A stretch of DNA of 64,000 nt from assembly GCF_029227915.1 (NCBI RefSeq), contig NC_079886.1, forward strand, positions 7,686,001 to 7,750,000, read 5' to 3'. A model generated the notes under the pieces. That model saw only the letters and a program-made list of their open reading frames with translations. It had not been told where the DNA came from and did not search any database. This document shows positions 13,101 to 28,100 of this stretch, piece after piece. Origin of the DNA: Hydractinia symbiolongicarpus. Its lineage: Eukaryota > Cnidaria > Hydrozoa > Anthoathecata > Hydractiniidae. A program made the position numbers and the translations under genes. Every line of letters begins with the position of its first letter. The first letter of the stretch is position 1.

Positions 13101-16100
13101 AGAGTGAAGCCAGGGAAACGAGGTCTAGTATTTAGACACTCTACAATCAGGTAGGGGAGCGTACTGACCTGAACATTAGCTACAGCTGCAGCTTTCTCCT
13201 CAAATGTAAAGATGATTCTGTCCATGCATTCTTTATCCGGTGATACTGGCTCTATATTTTCCAGCATTAGCTCCGACCTTATTTCTTGCCATACTTCCAT
13301 TGTCTAAAAAGAAGACTAAGTACAAAATTTCCCGGAGAATAAAACAACGCCTTTAGCTGTTCTCAAAAAACACGTTGTTTTGTTACCATAAAGGAGCTAA
13401 GATTCACAGTAATTCACAGTTTCTGTTTATATTACGGCAGCCGATTTTTTCTCCAGTGTTGATAGTTGAAAACCCACCACCTACCTTAAAATCCAAATAT
13501 TTTTCAATTACAGACAGTACCACATAGTCCGCTGAAACCAGGCCAGGTAAGTTGTTGAAGCCTATAAAAAAAAAGAATTAAACTGAAATATTTTACTGTC
13601 GATATATTTATATAACAAAACGAAAGAAAACTTAAATAAGCGCATCTTCATGTACTTTAAATTCCAGTAATCATCATTATCAATCATTAATATAAAATCG
13701 AAACTGTTTTTCGGTTATTTTAACGTTTCACTTGCAAATTTTCGCGAATTCTTGACCTTGCATTCTGCCCGTGAAAGTTTCTGCCCCCCCCCCCCCCCCA
13801 AAGTATAGTTTTATTTTAGTTAGAATACCAGATCGATTATATACAAGCGATGGAGATACATGAGGGTATATGGAAAAAGAGAAACAGGAGAAATATCTTC
13901 AAAGCAGAGATTAAATTTAGGATTTTATGGACAAGTAAGAAGAAGCTGTGCCATTTTTCGAGTTAAGAGCAGTAAAAATATGGACTTTTTTTGTCGAATC
14001 TTATTAAAGAAAATTACATAAAAAAAGGTTTGTTAAGCGATAAAAATGAACAAGAAAATAGCATATCACTTCAGAGAAGGTTCGCAAAATTGTAAAAAAT
14101 AAGTAAAATTTAAAACGACGATAGCCACATTTTCAATATTTTTAAAGGCTTTTTTTTTGATGATTTTTATCAGCCTGTAATAATTTTTCGGGGAAGTATG
14201 GCGAACTTAAAGAGACCATCAAAACTTTTAATATATTTTAAAACTTATTTAATGATATTAAAAAAATATTTTGATTTCTAAGGGCCTTTTAATGGTTTTC
14301 AAGGAAGGAGTGATCGCCATAAGGACTCGCTAGAGATAACTTCGCTTTAAAATTTTTAGGAGTTTTTCCCTGTCTGCCTAATCTAAGATACTTGGGAAAT
14401 TAAAAACAACTGTTATGTTTTTAAGTATCAACCCTTTGCTGACGACGCTGAATATCCAACAACGCAGTAAAGAAACGCAGTAAATACACAATCATTCAAC
14501 TTACCAAGTTTGCAAAATATACTGTATATCTTAGCCCTTAGATTATCAGCTACTTCCACAATTGCTGGACTGGCAAAAGAAACTGGTAACGACACAATAC
14601 CATGTGACTCCTGGCTGGCTGTCATAAGTGGACAACTCGTATCTAAAGTAAAAAACATGGTAGAACAGTGAGTTGGAAGGAAACTGAAATATTCCTACAA
14701 TTAACTATTTTTTTAGTTCTCGATGACGTCACCAAATACACATGCTTCGTATCTTCGAAAACAAAAAAAACTTTCACAGGAGAAAGAAAATTTTGAAATT
14801 ACTCTCCACCAAGCACTTATCAGGATTATGTCGTAACCTAAACTGCATTAAGAGTCATAAATCAAAGTTCTATTAAGGGTCACTTAATAAAATTTATTTT
14901 TTCCCTGTTTCTAAATATTTTTGCTTCATCAACCCCTCAACCAACACGCAACTGATGTAGCAAATATTTTTTACATCGAAGTAATAAGTAGCCCCAGTAA
15001 GGCAGCTATGAAAAATTTTAGGAATTCACTTTCTGCTCGAAAACATGAGGAAAATGTACAAGAACATTGAAACCTTATGACTATTTTTGAAATTTCTTTA
15101 CATATTAATGAATATTTTAGTTAATATTTTGAAACTTTAGTTTTAATAAACATTTTCATTCATCACTGAGTACAAATTTAGAATTTCTTATCTTTCATAA
15201 AAAAGAAAAACCACCGTCGTTCCAAAAGACGGGAAAACGCAAAAAACTTCTGCTTATGATATCCACGTGTTGAAATAGACATCACAGGAAGTGCTTAATA
15301 GGGACAACAGGTACTAATGCAAAAGAACTGCCTGCAAAGTTTAGTTCTTTATAGGATTAACCCTTTCTATTTTTGCGTACAAAAACAAAACCACGGACCG
15401 TGCTGACGAAAGCACCTAAAATATAAAGTACCCGAGAAATATTAAGTACCCGTAATAACACCATAGGCATCTCTTCTCACTCCAAACTTCTTCTCTTCTT
15501 CTTTCCACAAATCAACTAGTAACTTTCCCACAGTTTTCTCCTTTTTGCCACGCCATAACATTATATGTGGTAAACACTGAATAGAAGAGAGTCACATTTT
15601 AATACCAAAAACTTCAGACAAAAACAGGTTTCGTCGTTGCAACATTGGCAACGAAAGAATAAACTACGTTTCCATCAATCAAACTGCAATTTTATAGCCA
15701 CATAGCTGACGAAATTAAAAAGCCTGTTTTTTTAAGGCGACATACATATTAATAACTAGTCCAAATTGGATACTGAACAGTTTAACAATGAATGAAGACT
15801 TTAAAATCACACCTAGCCTTGCTATATTTTTTATACATCAATTTAATAAACTTAAATTACAGATTAAATGACACTTTCTTACATTTGTATTCTCTGTCAA
15901 GTCTAATATGGTCCCAAGCACAACATTTTGCATGTTTTCTGGACATTCCTGTGAAAAAAAGACATTGGATTTTTCATTTACAGTGACAAAGTTATGATAC
16001 TAAGCTTGCCAATGATTCAAAACAAATAACAAGTTGTAGAAAATAGAAGCCGAACTAAGAAGATAATCATGAAGTTTTAAATACTGTTAACGCCCAGTCC

Positions 16101-19100
16101 CTATTAAACGCCCACCTGCAAATCTCGAACATAAAAAATAAACGCCTAGGGTGCTAATTATTAAATTATTAATTTACGGTTAAAATACCCAAAAAAGTAA
16201 TTTTAGCGAATAGATTTTCAGGAAACGAGTGTCTACAATTGTTTCGTGGGAATTAATTTTTGCGAATAACGAAAAAAAAAATGCTCCTAGCCAGTGAAAC
16301 GCAACGAATGTGAATGTTTAAAAATAGAGTGGTCATGTTAGAATGGTTTATGAAAATAGTCCTCATATTTTTGCAAGGCTCCTGCGATGTTTTCTCATCA
16401 AATCAATTTATGTGGACTCTACCAGATTCACATAATTTTTGCGAGAATTGGTTTTCGCGAATGTCCGCTATAAAGTTAGCATAACGTTTTCCAGAAAATA
16501 GGGGACGTACGTACCTGCAACAAGTCGAGCAATAAGAATGCACCTTCCTTTTCAAGAAATGTTATTTCGTTCATAAAACAACCAATCACTGACGACCTGT
16601 TTGTAAAAAAAGAGAGAAACAGTGATATAGAATATTTTCTTTTTTGAAAACCATAATGCTTCGAATAAACGCTTAGGATGTTCGACGTTTTTTTGATTTT
16701 TATTCTTTAAAAGAAGTAGGGAGGGGAGGGGTTGTTAGAAGCTTGTCTCTTGTTGATAGCAGTACCATTAGGCACCGAAGAGGCTATCCCGGGTAAATAA
16801 TTGCAACGGTAATAATAAATATTTCTCCACATAAAGAATACCCCAACATCAATATCTTCATCACCAATTATCTTAAAAGAAGATGCAGCATCGACCACAT
16901 CTTTCTTCAGTATTAGTGGATTTTTTTTTAATATTCTTATGAAATTCAACATTTGCATTCGGATTCGTTAAAAAGAGGGACCGTGTAATAGAAAGGGGAA
17001 AGACGTTTTTTTCAAAACGTTACGGGGCACAGTATTTTCCGGATACTTTCCGGATACTTTATATTTATACTTATTTTCAGAATTCAAAGAAGCATGACAT
17101 ATTTTTAAAGACATACCAAATGCAATCTGTTGCATAGAGCACAAGTTTTTGTTGATTTAATGGACCATTCACAATCAGATATCCTCTCATATACTGCAAC
17201 AAAACACCAACGCCAGATTCACCAAACAATTCCTAAAACATACAACGACTACAGAATATCCAATCCACTTTCACCTTAAAAGTAACCAAGGTTTTTCAGG
17301 TTTCTAGTGTTTATATTTCTCCAATGCCACCATTATTTTTAAAACAAAATCAAAAACCTCATATCTAGCACAGCCATTCAAAAAGAAAATCCTTTAAATA
17401 ACTTTTTCAACATACTATTTTCCACACATCAACAGAAATAAGCTTGTAAAAACTGATAAATAATATATATAATGCCTCCAAAAGAACCAAAAGAACTTTG
17501 CATAAAACATTTTTCTTGGAAAGAAAAAACTTTCCCAGGTTTGTTATGAGACAAATGCATTCAAAGTATTTTAAGTACTCATTTTCCCAGGTTGTCAGAC
17601 ATTTCGGCCTAGCAAACATACAAAACTAGATTTTGCAGGTTTTTCCTGAACCAATTCTTAGTATTTTAATTTCTTAATTTTTCCAGTTTCTTTCATCTGA
17701 AAACCATACAAAAATATACCATTCCTATATTATATATTTTTTTAAAAGAAGCAGAGTTTACAACAATAATCAATCACTAAAAACAGAGGTAGTGCTTTGT
17801 AGCAATACATACTTTTCTGTGGACATCTTCATCACACAATAAAGCCAGAATCAACATCATATCACATTGCAACTCAATATCCACTGCATCATTGCTGTCA
17901 GTGCTATGACTACATGAATCCAGTATAGCTAAGAAAAAACAACAGGATAAAAATGTTCAAAATTGTGAAAGTCAGATTCATTCCCTTTTTATGGTAAAAA
18001 ATTAAACTTTTATGCATGGCAAAGCAAGAGTAAGTAACCATAATAATTTTAGTCCCTTTAAATGCTTATTTTAGAAAAGAAACTTAAAAATAAAATACAG
18101 ACACTTAAACAAAATAAGTCAATTATAACAGGGGGTAAATTTTTACTTAAAAACAGAAAACCGTATGTCTATAGTATATTTATATCTTTATTACTTTTGG
18201 TCGACTTCAGTGATGTTTTTTTATAGAAATATTTCTTATAAATACCTACCTATCAACTGCGCGATCAGGCCTTGATCCGTTAAATCTTGGAGAACTTCCT
18301 CATCTCCTGTGGAGCACATGCTTCTGATCAGTCGTATACAGTATCTCATTTGAGCTCGCTTGCTGCCCCGTCCACCCGTACCATAGAAACTGTTACCATG
18401 ACCACCATAGTCATCTAAAACACAATATAAATTAAAAATAAAGCATCCTGTACTGAGTTCATTAATTGATTGATGGAATATCGGGTAAGCATATATGATT
18501 TACCATTGTATTCATTATTTTTGTCACTATTTAAAAGCAATGTGTTCAAGTCACGAAATATGTAATTCTTCAGTGTAATTATTTGATACTAATTTTTTAT
18601 ACATTTGTCATCTTGATTAACATTTTTACAATAATAACCGTATTTTGTCAGTTTGTTAGGCAAAATCAGGTCATGCTAAACTACACCTGAAATTTTAAAA
18701 CTAAAAATGACATATGCAGTACATTTTTATCAGTTTTGCTGCCACAAGATAACTTCCATGAATTTCCAATGAGCTAACAACTAGTACTACCATATTTCTT
18801 AAAAAAATTGCTCATACTTATTTATGGAACTGATATTGAGCCCAATTATTATTGAACATGGGTATTGGCAACCCAATAAAATTTTTTGCAAAATTTTAGC
18901 TATTTTCTCAGAAATTAAACTCGTAAAAACCTTAATTTGCTTATTATTGCAAAAAAATTTATTATGCAATTCGAAAAGTAACGAAAATGTAACAATAAGA
19001 CATTGTTTATCTTGTTGATTAAGTTTGATGATCACACAATTAGCATAAAAAAAAGTATTTCTACAAAATTGAAATTCACAGAAGATTACCATAAAAAATT

Positions 19101-22100
19101 CAAAGTTTTCTCTACTAAGCAAATGTTAAGCAATGTTTCCGCTATCCCTGATGGATGGAAACAAAGTTTTTTTTTGGATCCTGCACTACAATCTGATCAA
19201 AGAAATACGCCTATACAGAAAGGAACTTTAATATTACTGCACTTTCTTTAGTGCAAACATTCAAAGAGTTTAAAAATGGAAAAAAAATATGGACGATATA
19301 ATGAATAATTAAGGTATTGCACTATACGTGCAACAGATAAAGAGCCGACAAAGTAGACAGGCTTTTTTGCTTTATTTTTGATGTACCTTTAAAAAAATAA
19401 TCTAGTTAACAGACAAACTTGAAGGACAAGAAGTAGTTATTATTAAGAGGCTCAAATACCTGGACCAACACACCAATCAAGTAGGTTCAACAATCTTGCA
19501 TTGCCTTGACATTCCATGTATTGATTTACCAAAAGAGGTGCAAGAACAGCCAAGACAGACATTGCTTGCAATTGTATCTCTTCAAACTGTGCTGCACTCC
19601 ATAACGTATTTGTTGATTGTGTGATAGGTTGCACATATGTAAATAAAGCATGCAACACATAACATTTCGACATGATTTGCAAAGATTCACTATCATCACT
19701 TAGCATCACTAAGAGGTTTAATAGTAATTTCTTTAACTCAAAATCCTCTGGAGAGGATTGAATTTTCATGTTCTCTACCGTCTCGTTTCTTGTGGGAAGT
19801 TCCGGAGAAGTACAGAATAATGACAATGTTTTTACTAGACCACTTTCAACGATGGCTGACTTTGTGCATTTCGAAGCGACTAAGGAGATGATGATGAGAA
19901 TATCATTGCGTAACTGTCGATCAGTAAGACTGCAGCAGTGGCTCATCTGATATGTGAAAGTGGCATGCAAAGAACTGGAAAATAAATACAGAGAAAATCA
20001 ATAGAAAAAAAAACCCTGATTGGTATAATAGATATTTAAAATTTTTATTTGGCAGCTTTTTTGAAAATAAATATTATCAAAATCCTATTTTGGGAGATGC
20101 CATGGCCAGAGTTGCTATAAGTGGTCAGAGAAAAACTGAGCATTTTTATCACTAACTTTCTACTTTTTTACCAAACAGTAAAGGGTATTTATGATATCAT
20201 TAGCAAATCACTCTATAAACTCTTTTTATCCACTCATATGGTCAGTGATAAAAGACATTTTCTTAGAAAAATAGTGACGTAGTAGCAAATTGCTTGCAAA
20301 TAGCTGACAGCAAATTTTTATTTACTGTCAGCCATTTTCCTTTATGCTATACTTTATTTTTTCCTATGTTACATGAACAGAGCTTGAACCATTTAAAATT
20401 ATATAAGGTGGTTAGATTCCCCTAACACTGGTTATTTTTAATCCTGTGATCAGTTTATGGAACCATATCAATCAGCATTAGAACATCAAAAATTTGACAA
20501 AAAACTAAAATTAAGTTACATTGCTCCAAAAGCAGAAATGACAATTGATTAAGTATTTACAATAAACTAATTTGATATAACTAATATATACCAAAAAAGT
20601 TCAAGATTTACAAAATCACAAACAGTGAAGAATTCTATTGGTTTAAAGTTAAAATATTAATACATTCATCAAACGAACATAAATTGAATACTTATTCTTG
20701 AATGAACTTGCGTGTTTTTTATTAAGCGCAATGTGCACTAAATGTTTTTCCAAAGGTAAATACACAAATTTCAATACTCCTGTATGATAAGACCATAAAA
20801 TAAGAAAGTTAATTTTTTTAAAAAACACACATTTATATCCACATTCCACATTTATATTAGAAGCTATAAAATGATGATAACAATCTTTCAAATAAAGATG
20901 GCCTAAAAGTAATGTAGCTATAAAACCCTGATTTTATTATGAATACTGAACAGACAAACCGAAATAATATCTTCAATAACCTGATTTTATTGTTGTAAAA
21001 AGATGGAAACAAAACGTAGCTAATAATGACAAAGTCATCTATATTAATATTTATTATCCTGCTCAGGATTTTGGATGTGACACCGCTCATTTTTTTTTGG
21101 ATAAAATTCTCTCTCATTAAAAAAATCAACACTTTAATGGGGGACTGCGCTTGGTCATCTATAAAATTGCAACAAGAAAACAAATTATATGCAAAAAATT
21201 AATTTAAAACTGGCTAAGGCAAATACAACACGTTTTAATACTTCTACAAACGATAAGATGAGGAAAGGAAGGTGAGCGACTTGTTTTTTTACAAAATTCC
21301 CAAGTATTTAACGCTCAGAAAGTTATAAAGGTTTAAAATGACGAAAAACGAACTTTCTAATACAGATAATTCAAATAAAAAAATAGAAACTCACCTTAAG
21401 CATGCATTACAGCTAAGCTGGCCAGAAAACTATAAATAGAGCAACCCAAAAACTTAGATCCTATAAGCTGAACACTGGAATCAAGATCAAATATATGATT
21501 TTAATGACAAATATAAAACTAACTTCATTTGGATCACCGTTTTGTAACAAATTCCATAACGTTTCCACAGCAACAAATAATAGCCTATTAAAAAGAAATA
21601 CATTTTCAGATGCAAAACATGCAAAGAAACATTATTATATGCTAAAATTAAAATGATCAGGCCAAAAAAAATTGCCAATTTAACTAAGTTCTTTGGTGTG
21701 AGGGCCAGAGTAAGATCACTTATTATATAATTTTCGCTTTATTAAAACATAAAATTACAACGATATGTTTACATTCTTTTATTGTAGAAGCTCATATATA
21801 AAGTTCTTTATTAGAAGCTTACAATCTTCGTTCACGTTGCTAAACAACTTTAGCGTTTAGTTTTGTTAAGAGCACGTCTACTGCAAGCTAGTCTCTCTGG
21901 GGTAATGACTAGCTTGTTACAGACAGTTGAAAAAAACCACCACACGTATTACTTTTGATGACAGATGTACATTACATGCAAGATTAAAAACACTGTATTT
22001 TAACAATTCATACATACTTATAAGACCTGACATCTGTTTCTAAATGTTTACAGATACAGAATACAGCATCTGTTTTTAAAATGTCATCACAGTTTAAATC

Positions 22101-25100
22101 TAAAAAATAATTATACAGAAATTTATTAGTTAGCTTGCGTCATAGTAGTTAACAAAAAATTGTAGCCTAGCTATAACCCCTGTGTACTTGTACCTGAATT
22201 TGAAAGTTTGTTTAAAGATTTTAATAAGATGTATCGGGAATCGTAATCGTTGTCAGGTATTTGACCAAGGTACTAAAAAAGATAAAGCAATGTCAATGAA
22301 ATGATGCAATCATGATTTTCTAAAGATGATTTCCACCTTGTTATACTGCTGCTTCTTCAAAATATATAACTTTATTTTTTTAATTATTTTGTTCCTTGCA
22401 AAAAAAAATTCATTGTATAAAATTGAAACACGATTAAAAAAAATTAAAAACTACTAAATTTAAATAGAAATAAACAATTTGGATTAATAATGTAGCTTGC
22501 TATAAAAAGCTTGACTAAAAATGTAATTTCTTCTTTCTTTTACATAATGATTGCTTTTTACTAGCTTGCAATGACTTTCTTTTTTAAACTTCTAAGGGGA
22601 ACCCTAACGGTCATTCAACCAATGTATCATTGTTGATCAAATAGGCATACCATAAAGGACCAAACATACCTCTGCAATTGATTTGCAAATTCGACTTCTT
22701 TCAATAGTAGTTTTAACAAACGTTTGTGACACTGGCTTTAAATCTAAAAAGAAAAGAAAAACTTGGACAACTTGGAAAGCAAATTGTAAATGCCTTCCTT
22801 TATCTCTAGCCTACGCACGTGCAAAAGTAGTAATTTTGCTATCTGTAGGGTAAACAATATCGAACATTTTACAATATCAGCTTTATTTAAAAAGTAAAAA
22901 AAAACTTGCCATTATCTCGACAATTTTTAGATTTTGATGTATACAAATCTGATACTGCTTTGCCAATTACAATTTTAATCTTCACAGGCGATTCCTCACC
23001 AATTTGTCCTTTAATAAATAAAATTTAACATAACATATAAGTAAAGCATATCTAAGGTTTTTGCATTTTGGTAAGTTTCATGAAAATTATAGAAAAAATT
23101 CAACAATCCTAATGTGATTCAAGTTACAAAAGTATAATTATACCCAACGTTGTGAGGTGTTCTGGTAATTCATGCATATATTGCTCTTCATCAGATGATT
23201 TTGACTTCAAGAAAGGTTTTCTAAATATTTAAAAATGCAATATACAGAGGGTTGAAATTTCGAATTTTTTTAGATTTTGAAATGTCAAAGTAAAATCCGT
23301 TTGCAAAAGTTTGCACACTGGAAGCACTGCAGACTACTTGCCTAGAATTCCTTGTTTCACTTAAAACTTTTTGTCAATGACCCATGTTTCAGAAGAGCCT
23401 AATTATTATAACTTATTTACAGTGGGTTGTACAACTTTATGGTACAAAACCAGCTTTTATATGAGGATGCCTCACCTGTCTTAATTGGATTTATATGTTA
23501 GTAACAAAAAGAAATTGATATCAACGTTATAATCAAGCACAACAAAAAAATAAACGGAGGAAAAACAAACATAATAGTCCAGGAGCTGTCAACAAATCTT
23601 TTTATGTCATTTTTAAGCATACATATTAAGCAGAATATGTCTCATTAATTTCCTTAAGTGTACATTTTTTCGGAACACCATTGGTCAGGTAGGAGGTTTT
23701 CAAATAAGGAGGTTGCTATAGGGTTCCAAAAAAATAATACACTAAAAGAAATTAGTGAAACAAATTCTGCTTAATAATCAGTCCTTTTAACTTAAGAAAT
23801 CCCTCGTTAAACGACAAAAATTTTCTTCGTTCAGCTTCTTTTTTTTTAGTTGGCATATTTTACAAGTTGTTTTTATTTACTTTCGAACTTATTAAAAAAC
23901 TACGATTTAGAATTTTTCTCTATTGTAAAATTTCTGAATTTTCAGTACCTTTATCAAAAATAAATGTTTAAGATTTATTCTCCTCTTCTTCGGGCACAAA
24001 GTTTTAATACTCTGAAAGCAAACATTATTCCTAAAGCATTAGGAACTTTTCCACCTTGTATTACTCGAACTAAGATGCTAAAATACTTTTTTAATCTTCA
24101 TCAATCAAATTGGTTAGGTGGAACTAATACAAAACTTCCTTCCCTAATAACAGCTTTCATATCACCAATTCTACAATTTATTTTTCCCTTTAAAACTCTG
24201 ATAACACTAATTAAAAAAAAATCACAACTATCCAAATAACTCCTGATATTTAACGAACGGGCATGCAATATATGCTTTATTATATACCTAACATCTCTTT
24301 TTTTTGTCAGACTTTTTTATTTTTCTATTACATTTTTGCTAAATAAAAGGCCCATGAAAGGGAGTAATGATATCGTTGTTGTTTTTAAAACGTAATCGAT
24401 TTGAGGATTCGAGCGTTTTACGGAAGTCATTGCATTGTAAATTGAAAATATCAAAACAAGCGTGGAATGTCGCGTCAGTTATTGCACGGTTGTACGGAAC
24501 ATTTAGATTTATTGTATATAAAAAGAGTTGCCAGGTATGTAATAATATAAATTTTAGCACTCCCAACCCTTTTCAATAAAACAAACGTTTTGAAAGGAAG
24601 TATACTATTTTTGACAATTTTGCTAAAGTTTGCAAAATGTTCACAAAATCAGATTTTGTTCTGAGGAAACCTATTTAGCCATTTCTGTGCTAAAATCAAT
24701 TCCAACTTAACTATCAAGTTTATCTTCAAACCTATCTAGTTCATTTTTCTTCGCATTAACAAAAAAATAAAGACCTTAGGGTACACCATAAGAACACCTA
24801 TCTTACTGTTTGTGGAGGACTTCGATTATTACACATAACTGGAATACATTATCTCAAGAAGCCCAAAATTAACCTCTAGTATCAAAAAGCATCAAACACC
24901 ATCCAACGCTTCCTAAGAATGGCCAGCAGGTTGCTATGGAAGTTGCTGTGCAGTTAATACAGCAAAATTTTAACATTTAAAAATGATAAAGACTAACTAC
25001 CCATGTCATGTGGGGACAGAAAATGAGTAAAAAATAAGCAAAGTTACGCTACTTTTTAAGTCAGGACTTATTTATTACTTAAGGCATTGTTTGTCAGAAA

Positions 25101-28100
25101 ATTCCTTTGCAATGCAGTCTCTCTAATTTAAATTTTTCGCACAAGCAACTTCATGCCAACATAAAATGTCAGTTAAGTGCCCATTTTTCTAACACATTCA
25201 TCATTTGTGTTGACAATTTCTGAGTTAAATGTAAAGTAGAAATGCAGTATTGGCAACTACAAACTACAAAATAAACCTTTATATGTCAAGTTTATTCAAG
25301 ACAAGTCTGTATGAGAGGTCAAATTACAGGAGATATTTTTTCTTTTGTTTTGAAATATATCTTCTGCGTGATTAAACAGTTTGGTTCTAATGATAGGGTA
25401 GTATGGCAGGTATTTTTTACAAATATTATTGATATGTATTTCCCAATCTTGTAAACATATTTTATAATAATAATACTAGAAAGTGAAGGCTAAACGAGAA
25501 GCAAATTTAAAACTTTTTTTTTTTCATTGACAATTTCAAAGAAAAATATCTCACAAGAATTTTCTTAATCCTCACTTAAATCAGATTAACTGTGCTAGTT
25601 TAACAGTTGTTTCTGTATCTTTTGACACTTTTCCTTGCTTAGGATGCCTGTATAGTCCTGAAATCAACCCCTATACTTTTTCATTATACCAGCTGTTTAT
25701 TGCATTAACCTGATAGATTGTGGGGCCTTTTTCGCAACAACGAATTAACGCATCCAATCTGTCTTATCCCAAGCAATTTCGCCAATCTTTTTGACACGTT
25801 CCAATTTAAGGTTACAGAATAGTGTTATAAACAAAATCTTAAAAATACATTTTGTATTCACCTGTTGTTTCTTTGTGGGAAAACATTTATTTGGGATGAG
25901 TTGGCCTCATCCAATGTTCTTGTTGTGTGGAGGGCGTTTCTGACAGACATTAAGTTAATAAAGGAGTTAAGGATTGGTCGTTTTTGTTTTGTGAGGGTGA
26001 ATGAAGGTGTTAAACGAGTGACGTTGCATGGGTTTTGTGACAGTTCTTTGAGAGTATATTGCTAAGTTCTTTATTTACAAATTAAAACTGCAACAGGCAT
26101 TAAAGTATATTTTTTAACTGCAAAAACTAAAGTTGTGCCTATGAAAGAGATAACAATACTGCGCTTAGAATTATTAGGTTGTGTTTTACTGGTCGACCTT
26201 ATTAGCCAAGTTAAAGCTGGAATGTGTGAGAGGATTGTGTTTGATGAGATTAAGGGTTGGACGGATTCGGAGGTGGCCTTGTGCTGGATAAAAGGAAAGT
26301 CGAGAAGGTGGAAGCCCTGAATTTACAGATACTTTAATTTAGGATATTTTTAAAAATATATGCTTGCAATACTGACCACTTCTGTGAAACAACTTCGATT
26401 TTGCATCCATTTTAGTCAGCAAATTATTGAAATGCACAATAATTTCTTTAATAGACTCTACACCAAAATTCCTAACCTCTTCATGCCATGTGCTTATATC
26501 AAGTAACAAAACAAGGTGCTTAAAAAGTGGAGATTGAGAAATGTTGTCAAACCTATCTTCCATACTCGTAATAATATTTAAAATAGTGTGCCCACAATAT
26601 TCCCGCAAATTTTATGTCATGGTAATAGAAATCGAAATCTTTTTCCTCTATATTTTTAACAAATGAATTAGATCCATTATTGTGCTGTCTGGAGTGTCCA
26701 GAAACTTATCAATTAGAAGTTTCAACATCACCATCGTCCATGTTAACACTTAAATGCACGGAATAGCTTTAACAGGATTGTGTACTTTTTGTTTAAATGC
26801 AGGACTGAGTAGAGACAAATCGTCTAAATATATTGCCATGTATATTAGTATCAAAGCATCCATCAAACGCTTAAGAAAACCCTTTAACTGTGCTAGCTTC
26901 AACACCGGACTATCTGTCTGTGACTGTGACTCAACATGCGCCATATGCCCTATAATTGTAAGCATAATTTCCATTGATTTTAACTTGTTGCTGTTGATTA
27001 ATTATTTGTTTTAATTGCACCAGTAAGAAAGGCATCTTAACTGCAAGCTCTAACCTAGGGTTAAAAAAATTAATAACATGAAACTGAGGAGAGTCAGCTT
27101 TCATTAGCATACCAACTCCATTGTTTTGTCCAGTGTTTACGGCAACATTGTCAACGTTTAAACTAGTGATTCGATTTCTAAAATCTATTATCCCAATTCT
27201 TTAGAAGACAGTCTTTATGCAGTTGTGATCCCTTGTGCGCTTGTGCACTGAGCTGGTTTAATAGATAAAAAGAGAAGAAAATACAAAAGTAAATACAAAA
27301 TTTCCTTGTCAATGATGCTACTGTCTGTACTGCCATCGCTTAAGTCACAAAAATTATGTGTCAGGCTAGGTCTTTTCCTAAGTCTTGTTCCAATTTATTC
27401 CAAATAGAATCAATGAAATTTGGAGCAGTTGTATTATCGCGATAATGGTGAGCTATTTCTAGCTAATTGTTTTGCCAGGTAATATGCTGATTTATTAAAA
27501 AGCATGCGAGTTGCGTTATCATCTTCTGCATACATTTCTGATTGATTTAACAATACGTGTATCTTTAATAGCTGACTACATGCATGGAATTGCACCCAAC
27601 TTCTTTTTTGTTTCAAGTTTGTCACTGTGTGTGGTTCAGACATATAATGTGATCTATATATTAATAGGCCTTGTGTGTGCGCACGGTGAGGCCAAGAACA
27701 AAAATATACGGGTCACTTTCTAATTTTTCCTTGTGTCCCCAAAGCATGGCGTTACGCCAAAACTTAATAAGTTAAAAAACGCAATTCAGGCGGTTACTAT
27801 TTAAACATTCAATTTTTTTTTATTACTTTAAAAATAAAACTCTGTGTTTTTTTAAATGTTTTTATTTGTTTTGTTTTTTGATTTAAAAGCCCCACAGGGT
27901 GGTTATAGATAGAATAATTTAATTTTACCCCAGGTTTACAATGTGTGCGCCGTATCTCACGGAAAAAAGTTGTTTATCAACTGAAAAAGGAAACAGAAGC
28001 GAAGAAAGTTGTCTCTTTTTTGAAGTAATCCTGAAAAAGTTTATTTCGAACAAGGCATACCAATGCTTACTCATCATAAGGTTTGCTTAAAGCTCATTTT

